Positions 35,926 to 47,654 of a stretch of 49,482 nt of DNA are shown piece after piece. The first letter of the stretch is position 1. Every line of letters begins with the position of its first letter. The stretch is taken from assembly GCF_001039355.2 (NCBI RefSeq), contig NW_019775797.1:149710-199191 (forward strand), in the 5' to 3' direction. The notes beneath the pieces are model-generated. The model saw only the letters and a list, made by a program, of their open reading frames with translations. It was not told where the DNA came from and made no database searches. Made by a program: the position numbers and the translations under genes. The DNA comes from Lingula anatina. Taxonomy: Eukaryota; Brachiopoda; Lingulata; Lingulida; Lingulidae.

Positions 35926-37330
35926 AAATGTGTTATTGTTTTCTGCTTAAACATGGTTTTGAAAGCAATACAAACCTCCACAATGTTGCTAGCTTTCCTA
36001 TTTTTATTTGTAATTTATCAAATCTAATTCATTTGTCTGTGTGAAGGAAATGGATATCAACTGTAAGCATGTCACTGCCTGTTCTAGATACTACAAGTGT
36101 TCAAGAATATTTGTTAAAGGATTTTAACCTCAACAAAGGGTTCAATGTTGGGTTGGTGGTAAGTACCCCATAGCTTGGCCTCCAGCAGCCAGAAAAATGC
36201 TCAATTTTTAAAGCTGTGAAAACTGTTTTGGGATGGACAGTGAAAGTTAATACTCAAGCAAACAATGTCTGAGTATGAATGGATAACAGTCAGGGAAGAA
36301 GAGGTCAATACCATTATCACATTCTGTATATTTGATACATAATATTTCCTACCTTGTGTTCAGATAAACTTGGCCTATCTACACATATACAACAGGTGAG
36401 GGACTTCAGGTACCAATCACTCTACCTGACAACCAAGAATATATGAAAGATAGAAAAGTCTTGCTTACAAGTCGGTAGCACACTGTAAATACCCACATTT
36501 TTACAACTGTCACAACACTGTAATGTTTCCAGTGTCAGGAGTCTCAATGTCATCAGATATTCCATCCTGCATATTTGCAGTGGACCAGGCTTACTCTGAG
36601 TGACCTCTCTCCAACTGTGTTCTGCTGACTCATTTTTTACATAACACTGTGGAACAAAGTAACTGATTTCCCATCATGGTTCCTTTTATACATGTATGTT
36701 ACACGTGGTCTCATTCAAAAGACCTATGAACTTAAAACAATAGCAAACTCAATGCTCAGAATAAACTGTCAGAGAAGAAATAGTATATACTGGTATACAT
36801 GTATGTAAAAATCACCACTCGTTGTTGGCAGTTTTAAAAGAAATTTGTTGGTTTGCATTTCCAGTACAGCATAATAAGATGTATTTCTCATTGTAGGATT
36901 CCTTTTGTAAAAACATAACAGCATGTCCTTTCCTGCTCCAAGGAGGCACTTCCAGGACTGTTCATATTTACATATGAGTGGCACATATATCTGTTGCATA
37001 GTCTTCGCACTATGTACCCTTCCCAGGTCTGCATTGCTCCATCCATTCTGAGACACATCTCCTGCACATGCAAACCCATCTTTTATATAGTCCACATGCT
37101 CAATGTCCTACATCTTAATAAGCAGCCAAATTGGCAGGCACTGAAAAAATTAAGACATATATTTTCGTTTGTTAAAACAATACCTAGTTTTAAAAGTAGT
37201 GGCACTAGTAATAGCATGGAAGTATATAAAATCTAGGAATACCAGGAAAGATATAAATCAATAAAAAATTAGTGTTTTGATGTATGTACTTCAATATTGT
37301 TCCTTTGATGCTTGCTGTTAATACCCCCGT
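35061..37330. other. AT-rich stretch without an identified gene
   Basis: Contains a CT-rich tract near 35055-35090, small (TAA)n runs near 35685-35700 and the (AAAT)n array at 35879-35926. Several stop-free stretches (35398-35560 plus; 36050-36165 plus, ending at a GTAAGT; 36769-37095 minus) look vaguely coding but match no family and are within chance expectation for this composition. Confidence 0.4.
35879..35926. repeat. (AAAT)n microsatellite
   Basis: About twelve AAAT/AATA units in a row. Confidence 0.95.
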
Positions 37331-37495
37331 CACACTAGAGGCAGAATGAACAAGGATGCCGTCGGAAAAACAATTCTTTGTGCATTCCTGGATATTCAAA
37401 GAGCATTCTAAAAATAGTTTTACCCATTCCTGTGGTCGGCCTGAATGTTAAAAACTTTCGAAGTGCATTCCAAGTGGAATCCAGCCTTTAGTGTC
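37331..37495. repeat. Possible 165-bp MITE
   Basis: cacactagaggc near the left end pairs imperfectly with gcctttagtgtc at 37484-37495. Internally, related words containing gtgcattcc recur. The sequence just outside (cccccgt) resembles ends of DNA transposons. No target duplication confirmed. Confidence 0.35.
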
Positions 37496-38010
37496 TTATA
37501 CATTGATTACATAACTTTTAAAATCACTCAACAAGCTGACGCCAGATAAGTTTTTGGTCTTTATCTCACTTACATGTATATTAATACTTCTGGGGATAGT
37601 GTGCTCTCAACGGCGTATTCATTGTTCGACAACTCAATCTATCAATCACGAGATGTTAGAGTTCTTTTATTCTACAAAGGAATTGTAGGAGCAGTCTTTA
37701 TTATAAGGCGAGATAAATTATACGTATAAAAACGACTGAAAATTGTTTAACATAATACAAGTTAATGATCACCGCAAAACAAATTCTCTCAGACGATTAA
37801 TTTCCTTTTCGAGTGTTGTACGTCTGTTCACGGTCTGCGTTAGTTGGGTGGTTGTATTCCCACATAAAATAACATCAGCAATCTACGTTATTATATACAG
37901 GTTCTGAACAGCACTTTACTAAAATTTAGCCAAGCAAAGTCTAATACATTCCATGCGTCCGTAATTCGAGGCCTAGGACTAGCGAAAATGTTCTTCAAAT
38001 TTGTAAAGTG

Positions 38011-38540
38011 TGTTGTAAAGCGAATGACTTACGTTTTCACTAATTACAGATAACAATTAAAGCGGAATCAAAAGAGTAAAAGGATAGAGAGTTATTGAGT
38101 GTAAGTTAAGTTTCATCAAGAGTCAACAAGTGTAGAACATGTTTTTAGTGTCAGAAAAAGATGGAAAAGGTCAAAGTCAGTAACAGTTTATGTGATTGGT
38201 TAATTTCATAACATATTTTAATTTTGATCAACTGTATATCACATGATAACTGAGTTTCGGATAAGGTCCAAGCATGAGTAATCCAAATAATATTTTAGAT
38301 ATCTTTAATTGAAAACAAGTCTCTCAGGGATTACCTCATAAGGAAATGATGCATGGTGACTTGCAACATGCGAATGGAAAATATTTTGTAATCACGCAAA
38401 GACAATGGAAAAGAAAACAAGTAAATGCGTGATCAGTATGGAGAAATTGAGTATAAATATTTGTGAAGTTGTATGAAGAGAGAGTCGGTGAATAAACGTT
38501 CGAAAGCTCCAGATCGTTGTCGTTATTTCTCACTATAACA
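38011..38540 (+). mobile_element. Probable solo LTR
   Basis: 530 bp beginning TGTTGTA and ending TATAACA, inverted termini with one mismatch, flanked by AGTG on both sides (38007-38010 and 38541-38544). Inside, a TATA-like gagtataaatat lies near 38450 and AATAAA near 38491, followed by a GT-rich stretch (gttgtcgttattt) before the right end, as expected for promoter, R and U5. No primer-binding site or internal coding region follows, so only the LTR remains. The + orientation comes from the TATA/AATAAA order. Confidence 0.6.
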
Positions 38541-39015
38541 AGTGTATTGAACGAAACTGATACGGGCACTCAGCCGAGTCACAGACTACATATTCCTCAG
38601 TTTGAATCGCACCGCACGCACAGTCTGTTCTCGCGTGGCCTTCTGACCCACCTGTCCATCAATCATCACTGTACTAAAGTTAATATTTGGTTTAAGCTTT
38701 CAAGTAAGACCATATTTTTAATCAATGATAAGGCAAAAAAAAAAAAAAGATCCTCCAATTAACGAAAATGTTATTCGTTGCAAATAATAGTACTAAGGAC
38801 TAGGTCGGTTATAAAAATTTGAAATTTCTTGCAAAAATAATTTGAAATCGGATATACATACATATTCTGGAGTTAAATAGACTAGATATGATTTGAGAGA
38901 AAATAATAAAGCTTGATAAAAGTATTGAGCAACTAAGCCTAAGATCATTAATATAAAGCGTGTTATTATAAATAGGTAAATATTTACAAACTAGAAAAGC
39001 ACTCCGAGAGTGCAG

Positions 39016-39227
39016 ACCTCCGCCAAGGCAGCGATTTTTTTATTATTATTTAAAATTGATTGATTATTGATCCGGATCATCACCAAAAGCCAATCATCTC
39101 TTCCTTGGCCAACTTCTGACAGTTCCTGAAAATTTCATCAAAATCGGCCCATAGTCATGTTGATGACAAACAAACAAACAGACAGACACACAAACAGGGG
39201 TGAAAACATAACCTCCTTGGCGGAGGT
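39016..39227. mobile_element. 212-bp element with 13-bp perfect inverted ends
   Basis: acctccgccaagg at 39016-39028 and ccttggcggaggt at 39215-39227 are exact complements. The interior includes ttcctgaaaatttcatcaaa, then a run of caaa/caga words (39169-39197). From memory, this arrangement (cctccgccaagg ends, the gaaaatttcatcaaaatc core, and acaaacagacagac runs) is a widespread interspersed repeat of marine animals. I cannot assign a superfamily. Confidence 0.75.
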
Positions 39228-39682
39228 AATAATTACCTTCAGTTGTTTCGGTTTCTCGATCCTAGACAACGTCTCGACACGAGTTTCCAGAGAAAAAATG
39301 TATCACCTGCAAGGGCCTCAAGTACGGTTAACACTGTTACATAGCACTCTTTTTTCATAAGAATGAAATTCATGAAATTTGGACACTTTTGCTTTCAGTA
39401 TTTAAAAAAAAAAACATTATTATTATTATTATTATACTCTGGAGAAATTATAAGAAAAATGATCAAATCAGCGCCCTCTATCATTTATGGCTGTCTTCAC
39501 TAGCACAATATGATGAAATTCATGGACACCGTCACAATCATGTTGAGACAGACTCTGACGTCAAATACATTAACCCTTTGTAACTCAACTTCCTCTATTC
39601 TCCCGGACCATTACATACCTGTCAACATTGACAATTGCCAGAGAGGGAGATTCCCGCACGCCCTACGTGTCCCACCCCGAAA

Positions 39683-39692
39683 CAAACACACA

Positions 39693-39724
<32 letters not shown>
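39683..39724. repeat. (CA)n microsatellite
   Basis: About 20 CA units with one TA interruption. Confidence 0.95.
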
Positions 39725-40283
39725 TTTTTTATGCTTTGGAAATTAACGCCTTGGTTCGAAATGTGTTGTTAGCAGTTTGCTATAATGAAATACTTTGACT
39801 AAACAAAATGATAAAGAAAATAAAATCGGCAATAAAGAAATATCTACTTCCTCAGCTGGGTAAGATGGCGTTATTTTAAACGTTAAATGAGGAAGTCTAC
39901 TTGTAAAAACAATTATTACAAACAATGTCCACCTTTTAAATGGTCGGTTACTTTCAGAAAAAGCTTGGTCCCATGACAACTTTATCATACGTAGTGTTCA
40001 GTATGATACTCACGCTAAACCCAACGTGGTTCTGTTTTCGACACTTCCTCCTTATTGTTCACTGCAATGACTACCCTCCATCAATTAAACTAAGAAAGCG
40101 TGACGGCACATTTTCGTGAAGGAAATCACCACATGTCTAATAAAAGAAAAGAGGGAAAAGTCTGATAGATCAGGAGATTTTTAGTCTGAATGGAGAGATA
40201 CATTTATGTCGCCAAATGGGGAGACTCCCAACAATATCGTGTGTTTCAATTGTTCAGAATAAACTCGAGTTGTCTCTGCACTC

Positions 40284-40483
40284 TCACGACCTCAACCCCC
40301 AGATTTTGATGTGTGGGGGTATCTGAAGGATCTAGTCAACATAAACAACCCTCACGCCATCCCAGAGCTGCATGCACTCAAGAAATCAGAGCTGTACCTA
40401 GAGAAGAATGCATCAATGTCGTCGACAATTTTGCCCATAGAATTCAATGTGTCAACAATATTTGGAGCATATTCTATAAATGA
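40284..40483 (+). pseudogene. Mariner/IS630-type transposase C-terminal relic
   Basis: From 40284 one frame reads PPDFDVWGYLKDLV followed by NPHAIPELHAL, matching the conserved D..LWGYLKD.V ... P....EL region of Tc1/mariner-IS630 superfamily transposases around the last catalytic acidic residue. Near 40405 the match moves to another frame (ECINVVDNFAHRIQ, then a stop at 40481), matching the V..NF..R...C tail. So it is a frameshifted fragment of only the C-terminal ~65 codons. No inverted terminal repeats were found around it. The intervening 38541-40283 otherwise holds an A-run at 38734-38748, an (ATT)n run at 39415-39435 and nothing recognisable as host coding. Confidence 0.7.
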
Positions 40484-40657
40484 CAACATCTTTGCCAGTA
40501 GAGCACGTGACACGTTATTTGTATTAGTAGATTTGTTAAACTTCCGCACATTGATCAATTGGTTTATTTGCTAGATTTAACTGTTTTGTTATCACAGCCA
40601 GTGAGTATTTCGATATACAGGCCTTGCCAGTAATTATTATTGCCTTCTATACCACAA

Positions 40658-40679
40658 CTACTACTACTACTACTACTAG

Positions 40680-40711
<32 letters not shown>
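40658..40711. repeat. (ACT)n microsatellite
   Basis: About 17 ACT triplets with one AGT interruption. Confidence 0.95.
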
Positions 40712-40712
<1 letters not shown>

Positions 40713-43700
40713 ATCATATAGTCGTACCACACTGTACTACAACTACTACTTCTTGGTTCTACAACTTACACCGCTCCACAGGTATGCTGAGTTGAGTTTC
40801 CAGAAATTTCTTAGACTCAACGTGCTGTCGGGGACCACTTGGGGATAATATCTGTTCCCCGTAAGTTAGTACGACTGTTGTAACGAAATGACCTTTTTGT
40901 ATGTCTCCCTTCCTCTCTCCTACATCCATCCCCGTTATTCTCCACCACATTCCCCTTTAAACACTCTAATCACTGAAATGCACGTACATGCTATCTGCCC
41001 CCCCCCCACTCCTCGTCTTACGTCCAGTCTTCACTAACACAATGGGGTGATATTTGTGGAGTCCGTCACAATCATGGTTGAGACAGCATCAGAAGCAAAA
41101 CACTGCAGTCTAATGACTCATTACCTTATTAAAACAGATTGTTCATTTGTAAGTATACAGTATGTATACAAACTGGTTGGTGTTCTTTTCTCGAAAAATA
41201 GACTTAGTGTCTGGATTAAAACAGGCGTGAAATTGTGAACTTTGTCTTAAATGTTTTCAGTACGATATAAAATTACAAACACCGAACTTGGTCTCTGAAT
41301 ATTAGAGAACTGTTCTTTATATTGATTACACAGATCAATTAAGAGATGTGATCACGTTTTATTAAAACGCAAGATTGAATAATGGTGTGCATCAGCGTAA
41401 TTGTAAGCTTAGTTTCCATGTCTGTTTCAGATAACGTTTAGTTCACGATCCCAGCGACAGATAACCGCAGCTCTGGGATCATGTCTAGGATTCTGCCTTC
41501 AACTTGTCCCAAACCACAGATTAATAGGACTCGGCAGCACACTACACTGTGTATCTACCAAGGAGATCACTGACGAAACACGCGGAACGCTTCATTTGCA
41601 CATACGCTGTACTTCTTCCTTACCATCTGCCCATTGATTGACTTTAAAACTGTAGTCAAATTGGTATACTGCTTCTACGTCAGGCCTTATAAACGAATTA
41701 GGCATTTACTAACACCACCGGCAAATCTTTTAACACTAACACCCATATTAACATCCAAACATACAAATTAACCAGCACTACCAGAGCGGATGAATGCTAG
41801 TGCTAGGTATCACTTCCTTGGTGCTAAATGCCTTCTCCGCGTCCCTGGCCTTCCCCACGGCCACATGAGGTACATGTACATATTTGTTTTTCATGTGCCA
41901 TTTCTGTACTAGGCGAGTACAGCTGTGTGAACCAAGAATGGAAAAAGTTCGGCATTGCCCGCTAAATTTTCTTTGTAGGGAGTCTAAATGCAATGAGTTA
42001 ATGTAAAATCTTAAAAATATTCTTTGTTTTTTCAAGATGTTTCTTTCTATTTAAGACAATGCAACATTTGACTAGGGTCCCCCCTTGTGGCAGCTATGTG
42101 CAGCATGTCGCTGTCCAGCGCTTTCCTGACGCACTAGAAGAAAATGTTGTTGAGAATAGATATCCCTAAGTTATTGCACCAAGTATTTCATCTTTGATAC
42201 TCGCGACAGAAACCAAAATGCGCTTGGATATCCACAGGTGTGATGGCTGAAATCACTGAAGCTGATCAAGGCCTACGTATAGCTGCCAGCTGTGACGCCT
42301 GTGGTGTTCTTCTTGGGAAAATTCAGGGGAAAAGAAAGAAAGAAAGCCTAACACGGGAGGTTATTTGTACCTTAATTAGATCCGCTAGTGATGGTGATGA
42401 AAAGAAGATAAATGAATAAAATAACTATTATTTTGAAACAGTGTCACTTTATGTTCCACTTTCCGAAGACAAAATCCGAACTCTTTTTTAAATTTAGAAC
42501 ACAGACTGTTTTATGCAACTAAGCATGTTGTATTTTCTCAACGGTTTTTAGGTATTAGTACCCGTAATCGGGTCCGTAGCCGAGTTGGGGGTTCGAAATA
42601 ACTCTTTTTGCTGGGAAAATGTCTGGATAAATTTGGTCTATTTAGTAAATTTGCACAGCAGCCCGGAATTCGATACAATTTACGTAGTTACACGCAGAGT
42701 TGCTTCAGTTTTTTTTTGTTTCATCACAAAAAATTTTTTTCGACCGATATGGTTTTAAAAAAGTCCTCTTTATATCTTCTGGGCCATAGGCTAGCGGAGG
42801 AAAATGCTCGGTGGAGCGGGAGTAGGCGTACAGTAACTATGCGCAGAAGGTCGGAGGTTATTTCTATCGCCTGTGGTACACATGTAAACTACTACTGGAA
42901 GAAAAATAAGACACTTCTTATGGAGTGGATAAAAGGAAAATGCTTTTACTTTATAAAAATCCCCATTTTCCCCACATTTCTCCCCTTCCCAGAAAGCGTT
43001 TTTTTTTTTTTTTTTTACCGTGTACCCTTTTATTTCTGTTTCTACGGCTCTCACGGGTTTTGAATATCAGTAGCACGAGGGTACAGACAACGTTCTGAAT
43101 GTAATTTATTTGTGGCATTTTAAGCTGGAAAGAAAAATGTAGAAATTTGGACTATATATCCGGAATATAGAGTAAATGTGTTCTATTTACTTACATTTTA
43201 TCCACTTTTCCCGATTAAAATTCTTTACATCACCGATTTATACAACACACTGTCGATCAGATATAAGGAAAACTACAAAAAAATATTTATTTTAATATTC
43301 TTCAAATATATTGTAAATTTGAACAACACACACTGGGAGATCAAGATAAATTATACTCAGCAAATTAAGAATGGCAAACCATGAAGTGATAATAAAAAAC
43401 CGGGAGTTGGGACAATATTGATGGAAAAGATGTATTCTTCTCTATTATTTCAAGACAAATTCAGTTATTTTCTAGAATGTAATAAATATCAATAAGAGTA
43501 AAATTATATTAACAGTTAAGATTTTTGAATAATTTATATATAGTACAAAGTTTGTAGTCAATTAAAAACCTGGAGCATTCAGCAATAAAATTTAGATTGA
43601 AGAGTTTTGATTTGTGTCTTATCACTACACTCTGTGATTCTCAAGTGCATTCACTATTGGTTTTTAACCTAGCTTTACTTGATGTAAGAAGTTATTTATA

Positions 43701-43869
43701 AAATGATCTTAAGTTACCATTTAGAATATACTTTTGAACTAAGTACAGTAAGTATATTGAATAAAATAAATATAAATATTGTAGTGTCAGAAGCATTTAT
43801 GCTTGAAAACGTTCTGAAGCTAAGAAAAGTATGTCATTAACAATTTATAAAAAAAAAAAAAAACATTAC
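40712..43869. other. Stretch without a recognised gene
   Basis: AT-rich sequence with C-runs (around 41000), a hairpin (gatcccag ... ctgggatc, 41450-41480), T-runs near 43001-43016 and an A-run at 43850-43863. A gtagccgagttgg/ggttcgaaat pair near 42573-42599 resembles tRNA A and B boxes, but the spacing is wrong for a tRNA. Confidence 0.45.
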
Positions 43870-45187
43870 CAGCCCGGGAGCCACCGGTCTGCCGCTAGGT
43901 GGCTTTTAACCAAACCGAAAGTTTTTAAAAGATTTTTTAATTGGGTAATTTTTATTACAGATACAGTAGTGTGTTAGAAAAGGTGGAATATCTCGGCTAT
44001 TAGGGGTATAACAGTTTTGTTATATATAATGTCATTTTAGGAAATAAATTTCAAATCATGTGAGATGCTCCTCGAGTTGACATAAAACCTATTTTGCGTA
44101 CAAAGGGGAGTTTGAAATCGAAAATTCACTAAAGCTAATAACGGAAGCTCAACTTTAACTCCAATTCTTGTGTTCTTAGAGAACATGTCGGAATTCTGAA
44201 TTACCAGCAAGTTGTGGCAAATTTATTCAGCTTTCTGTCAATGTAAGCATGTAAGGAACTTAACTTCATCCAGGAATGGCACAAATCAATTCCGAGTATG
44301 CAGGAAAAAAGGCGTACGTGCAATATCCGTGTACCAGCCTCGTTTTGACTTGGTACATTCTAGTTCTAATCCAACCTAGTTTTGCATCGTTTTCGCACAA
44401 TATTGTCTATATAGAGAAACAAAGCTTGCACAGGAAGAATGGGAAAAATAAAAATATCTTATTTTTTTGTTTGTAAAGCATTTATCTATTACATGAGGCC
44501 AACTGATGAGTTTCTTTTTATGAAAAGACAAATAAAAGACTAAAAAATGACATTTTTTATCAATTGACTTTGCTTTATTTGATTTTTACGTATGAGCAAC
44601 TTTTATAAAATATAAAGTACTGTATTGTCAACAGAAAATATCAATATTTGACACTGAACAAGGTTTAAAGCTGTGCAAATATTCATGTATATTTGTGACA
44701 AAAAGTTTTATTTTTGCAACTTATTGAAATGGTGATCATTTTACATTTCTTGATCAGTACACATATAGTTAGCCAACGAACACACTACTAACTTTGAAAA
44801 AACTGGACCAATATTAACAAATAATACAATTTTAGAAATTTACCTGGGGTCAGCAGTTTTTCCTCAGTGACACCCAGTTATTCCTGTACTGATCCATATT
44901 TGCATTTGTTTTTTCTAAGTATAATATTTGTCTACAAGCCACGTCATGTATGCAATATACCCTACTTTTGGTGCATGGTTCAAACCCATCAGTAAGATAA
45001 TATGACAAACTTAGTTATACTGATGATCAATAAATATTATTATTATTAGCATCAGCTAGCGCAGCACAAAAATATTTTTCACCCCTAAAAAGAATGTCAG
45101 GTTGCGATGGTGCTCACTGCCACACAGCATTTGGAAATGATAGGTGCTTCTGTCATAATAACTGTAGGCCAAGGAATGGCAAAATGA

Positions 45188-45884
45188 TTAATCCTGGTCC
45201 CATTCATGTTCCTCAACCCTAGAAAAATATTAAATACAATGTAACATAAAAACATTTTTCTAACTGCAAATATCTTTCCACACACAACAACAACATGCAC
45301 ACTAAAATCAATATAAATAATAAATCACAATCTTGGCAGTGGGGAAGCTGATAACAATCGAATTATCTAAAACAGCACTTTTTACTCTCAAAGTGTATCA
45401 GTATAGATAAATAAAGCTCATCAGGAGTTGCACTGTGGCAAATATGCACATCTTCAAATCAATTAAAATCCCATTGAAATAAAACCCTTAAGATTTTAGG
45501 AAATACATACTGGGGTACATGTTTACAAACTAGTGTTCACAACTATCATATCCTAATTATTGTACTGGTTCATTTTGTTTCACAAAATACACAATACATG
45601 TACATGTATGTATAATTAAAACAAAAGAGTTTTACAAAGATTAAGTTTTTATTTCATGAAACACTTTTCTTTCACAAACTTATAAGCCAGGCGTTTGTAG
45701 ATGTGTGCGAGTTTGTGTGACGAGAGACAAAGAGAGTTATATGGCAGTCAACTTGCAAGACAAAGTTATGGTAACAAAACAATGCATACATGTATGATGC
45801 CATATCCTCAAAACAAAAGCATTAAGATATTTTCCGCTAACTAGAGAACCACACTTCTGTTGGCAAATCCAGCAGATACTAAAA

Positions 45885-45918
<34 letters not shown>

Positions 45919-46177
45919 TAAGTATATATATATATATATAGAAGACGAATGTAACTTCAGAGAATACTCAGTGAAATTGATACACGAACATTCCTCTATT
46001 TACAAAATATAACTTCAGCATATACTGTATTGTCCTGTCAAATTTATTATTACATAATTCAACTGGTCATTGTATTAACACATGTACATCTTACCTGTAA
46101 TTATGCCTTCTTCTCCCCCCAGTTCTTCTTAGAGCAACCGCTCCCTTTTTGAAAACGAGGCAAAATCTAATATTTTC
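45188..46177 (-). CDS. Candidate last two exons of an unidentified gene (partial)
   Basis: Two minus-strand segments join cleanly. The first, 46177-46095, is open in one frame and ends TTACAG at a consensus GTAAGA donor. The second starts at 45218 after a strong acceptor (aatatttttctag) and stops at TAA 45190-45188. Phase 2 joining gives 37 residues; part reads RFCLVFKKGAVALRRTGG and the end reads VEEHEWDQD. A minus-strand AATAAA near 44575 could end the transcript. The acceptor of the first segment (TTATTTAG) has a poor pyrimidine tract, no upstream exon was found in the window, and the family is not recognised. The lower third of this span is intron. Confidence 0.28.
45881..45940. repeat. 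A-run followed by (TA)n
   Basis: About 21 A residues run into two blocks of TA dinucleotides separated by AAG. It lies in the intron of the candidate gene tail. Confidence 0.95.
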
Positions 46178-46213
46178 CTAAATAACTGTCATGAGCCGGT
46201 GGCTCCTGGGCAG

Positions 46214-47533
46214 TACTAAAACTGCATTTAATTTAATAAAAAAGAAAAATACTTGTAATAATTGCTTCCTTCCATGTTTCCCTTTACTGTTTAGAGTTTG
46301 TTCAAGAGAAATAAACTAAAAATCAACAGAACAGTGTTTCTACACACTCGAATTACAAAAATGCTGAACAGACTGCACTTAAATGGTGGTAAAAAATCAA
46401 TTTGAATAAGATGCCATCTACATCTTCACTACAGTACCAATGTTTGTTAAATAGTACACATTGCCTTTTCTTACTTTACCCAGGAAATGACGAAGAAAAC
46501 AGCCATCAATACATGTATGTTCCTTTCAATGATAACTATTCCAAGTTTATTTATTACTGCAAGTAAAATAACGACAGAAAAGGCTATGTAAAAGACTAAA
46601 TTATGCAATATTAACAATTAACTTTACAATTAAAAAATATATTGGTCTATATTGGTATCACATCATTAAGTGAACTGTTCATTGTTCATATAAATGTCAT
46701 AGAGGCAAACTGCCCACATAAGATCACTAAAGATATAAAGAGCTGTACACTGTAGCCATCAAAATCACTCAGCTTCAGGTACACAGCTTCACACTTAAGT
46801 ACAGATTCATATTTAAGAGTACAAGCAGAAAATTTTCATTTCAACCAAAACCAGGCTGCATGAAAACTACCAAGAGCTAATAAGTGTTTTTACAAATGCA
46901 TAAGCTGCATTTCATTGGAGGAATACAAACAGGAATTCAGGTATATCGATTCTGGTACTGTCTGGTACCATGTATTATTCAGATGAAGAAATGTCTTTAA
47001 TAATTTTGTTCTCAGTTGAAAATGCATGCTACAAATTAAATGATTTATATTTTTTTCACTGCACTCTCTATTGACGGACTGCCTGCAGTTAAGTAAGGTG
47101 GAAATGATAACACGTGGCTTTGTTTGCTGGCTAGACGGCTGGTGCTGCTGTCAGGTAGACTGGGATTACATTGACTATATCACAACATACAGAGTCCAAA
47201 TGAGAACAGGGCAAAGGTGGCTGCTTTTGGGGGGGGGGGATTCATTAGTTTGCTGTCTACAGAGCCAAAGGCAGTGGTAGATGCACTGGGGCACTCTGCT
47301 GCAGGTGTAATGGCAAGACATCTAGACATGAATCACTGATGAATCACTGAATGACAGGTCTATATCAGTTCTCTTGCTGCCTTGTAACCGCTCCCTGAAA
47401 AATAAACAGGTAAAACTGATTTAAATAAAATAATACATAACACTTTGAAAATGCCAGAATGAAAAAAATGAAAATACTTCAAAAATAGTATAAATTTAAC
47501 AAAAAAGATAATCCTTTAGAGGTGGTTTTCTAA
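46214..47533. other. AT-rich stretch without a recognised gene
   Basis: Unique AT-rich sequence with a G-run at 47230-47239 and scattered TACATGTA words. No coding or transposon signature identified. Confidence 0.45.
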
Positions 47534-47625
47534 TTTGAGCATCCCAGGATAACCAAGACTGCCAGCATCATGGCAGGACAGCCGAGACTGCCAGCATCAT
47601 GGCAAGACCACCAAAATTGCCTGCA
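47534..47625. repeat. 27-28 bp minisatellite, block 1
   Basis: Three to four imperfect copies of a unit containing gactgccagcatcatggcag. Its right edge (agcttcaccataactt) matches the right edge of block 2 (agctttaccataactt), showing that block and flank were duplicated together. Confidence 0.85.
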
Positions 47626-47654
47626 TTAGCTTCACCATAACTTTAAAAGACACC

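Larger units (their letters stand above)
43870..46213. repeat. Distant inverted pair around a 2.3 kb AT-rich block
   Basis: cagcccgggagccaccgg at 43870-43887 pairs with ccggtggctcctgggcag at 46196-46213 with two mismatches, and TAC lies just outside on both sides. They could be the ends of a large non-autonomous DNA transposon or a coincidence of two GC-rich words. No transposase lies between them; the candidate gene tail at 45188-46177 does. Confidence 0.35.

Noticed and set aside
35398-36345. Plus-strand stop-free pieces (for example LPVLDTTSVQEYLLKDF before a GTAAGT at 36165)
   Set aside because: No family match, no consistent splice model joining them; AT-rich DNA of this length gives many such pieces.
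36446-37095. Minus-strand frames of about 80 and 108 codons
   Set aside because: Several frames of this length are expected by chance in a 49 kb AT-rich window and neither shows a domain.
42573-42599. tRNA-like A-box and B-box words (gtagccgagttgg, ggttcgaaat)
   Set aside because: The two are adjacent rather than ~30-40 bp apart and no cloverleaf can be drawn; at most a SINE remnant.
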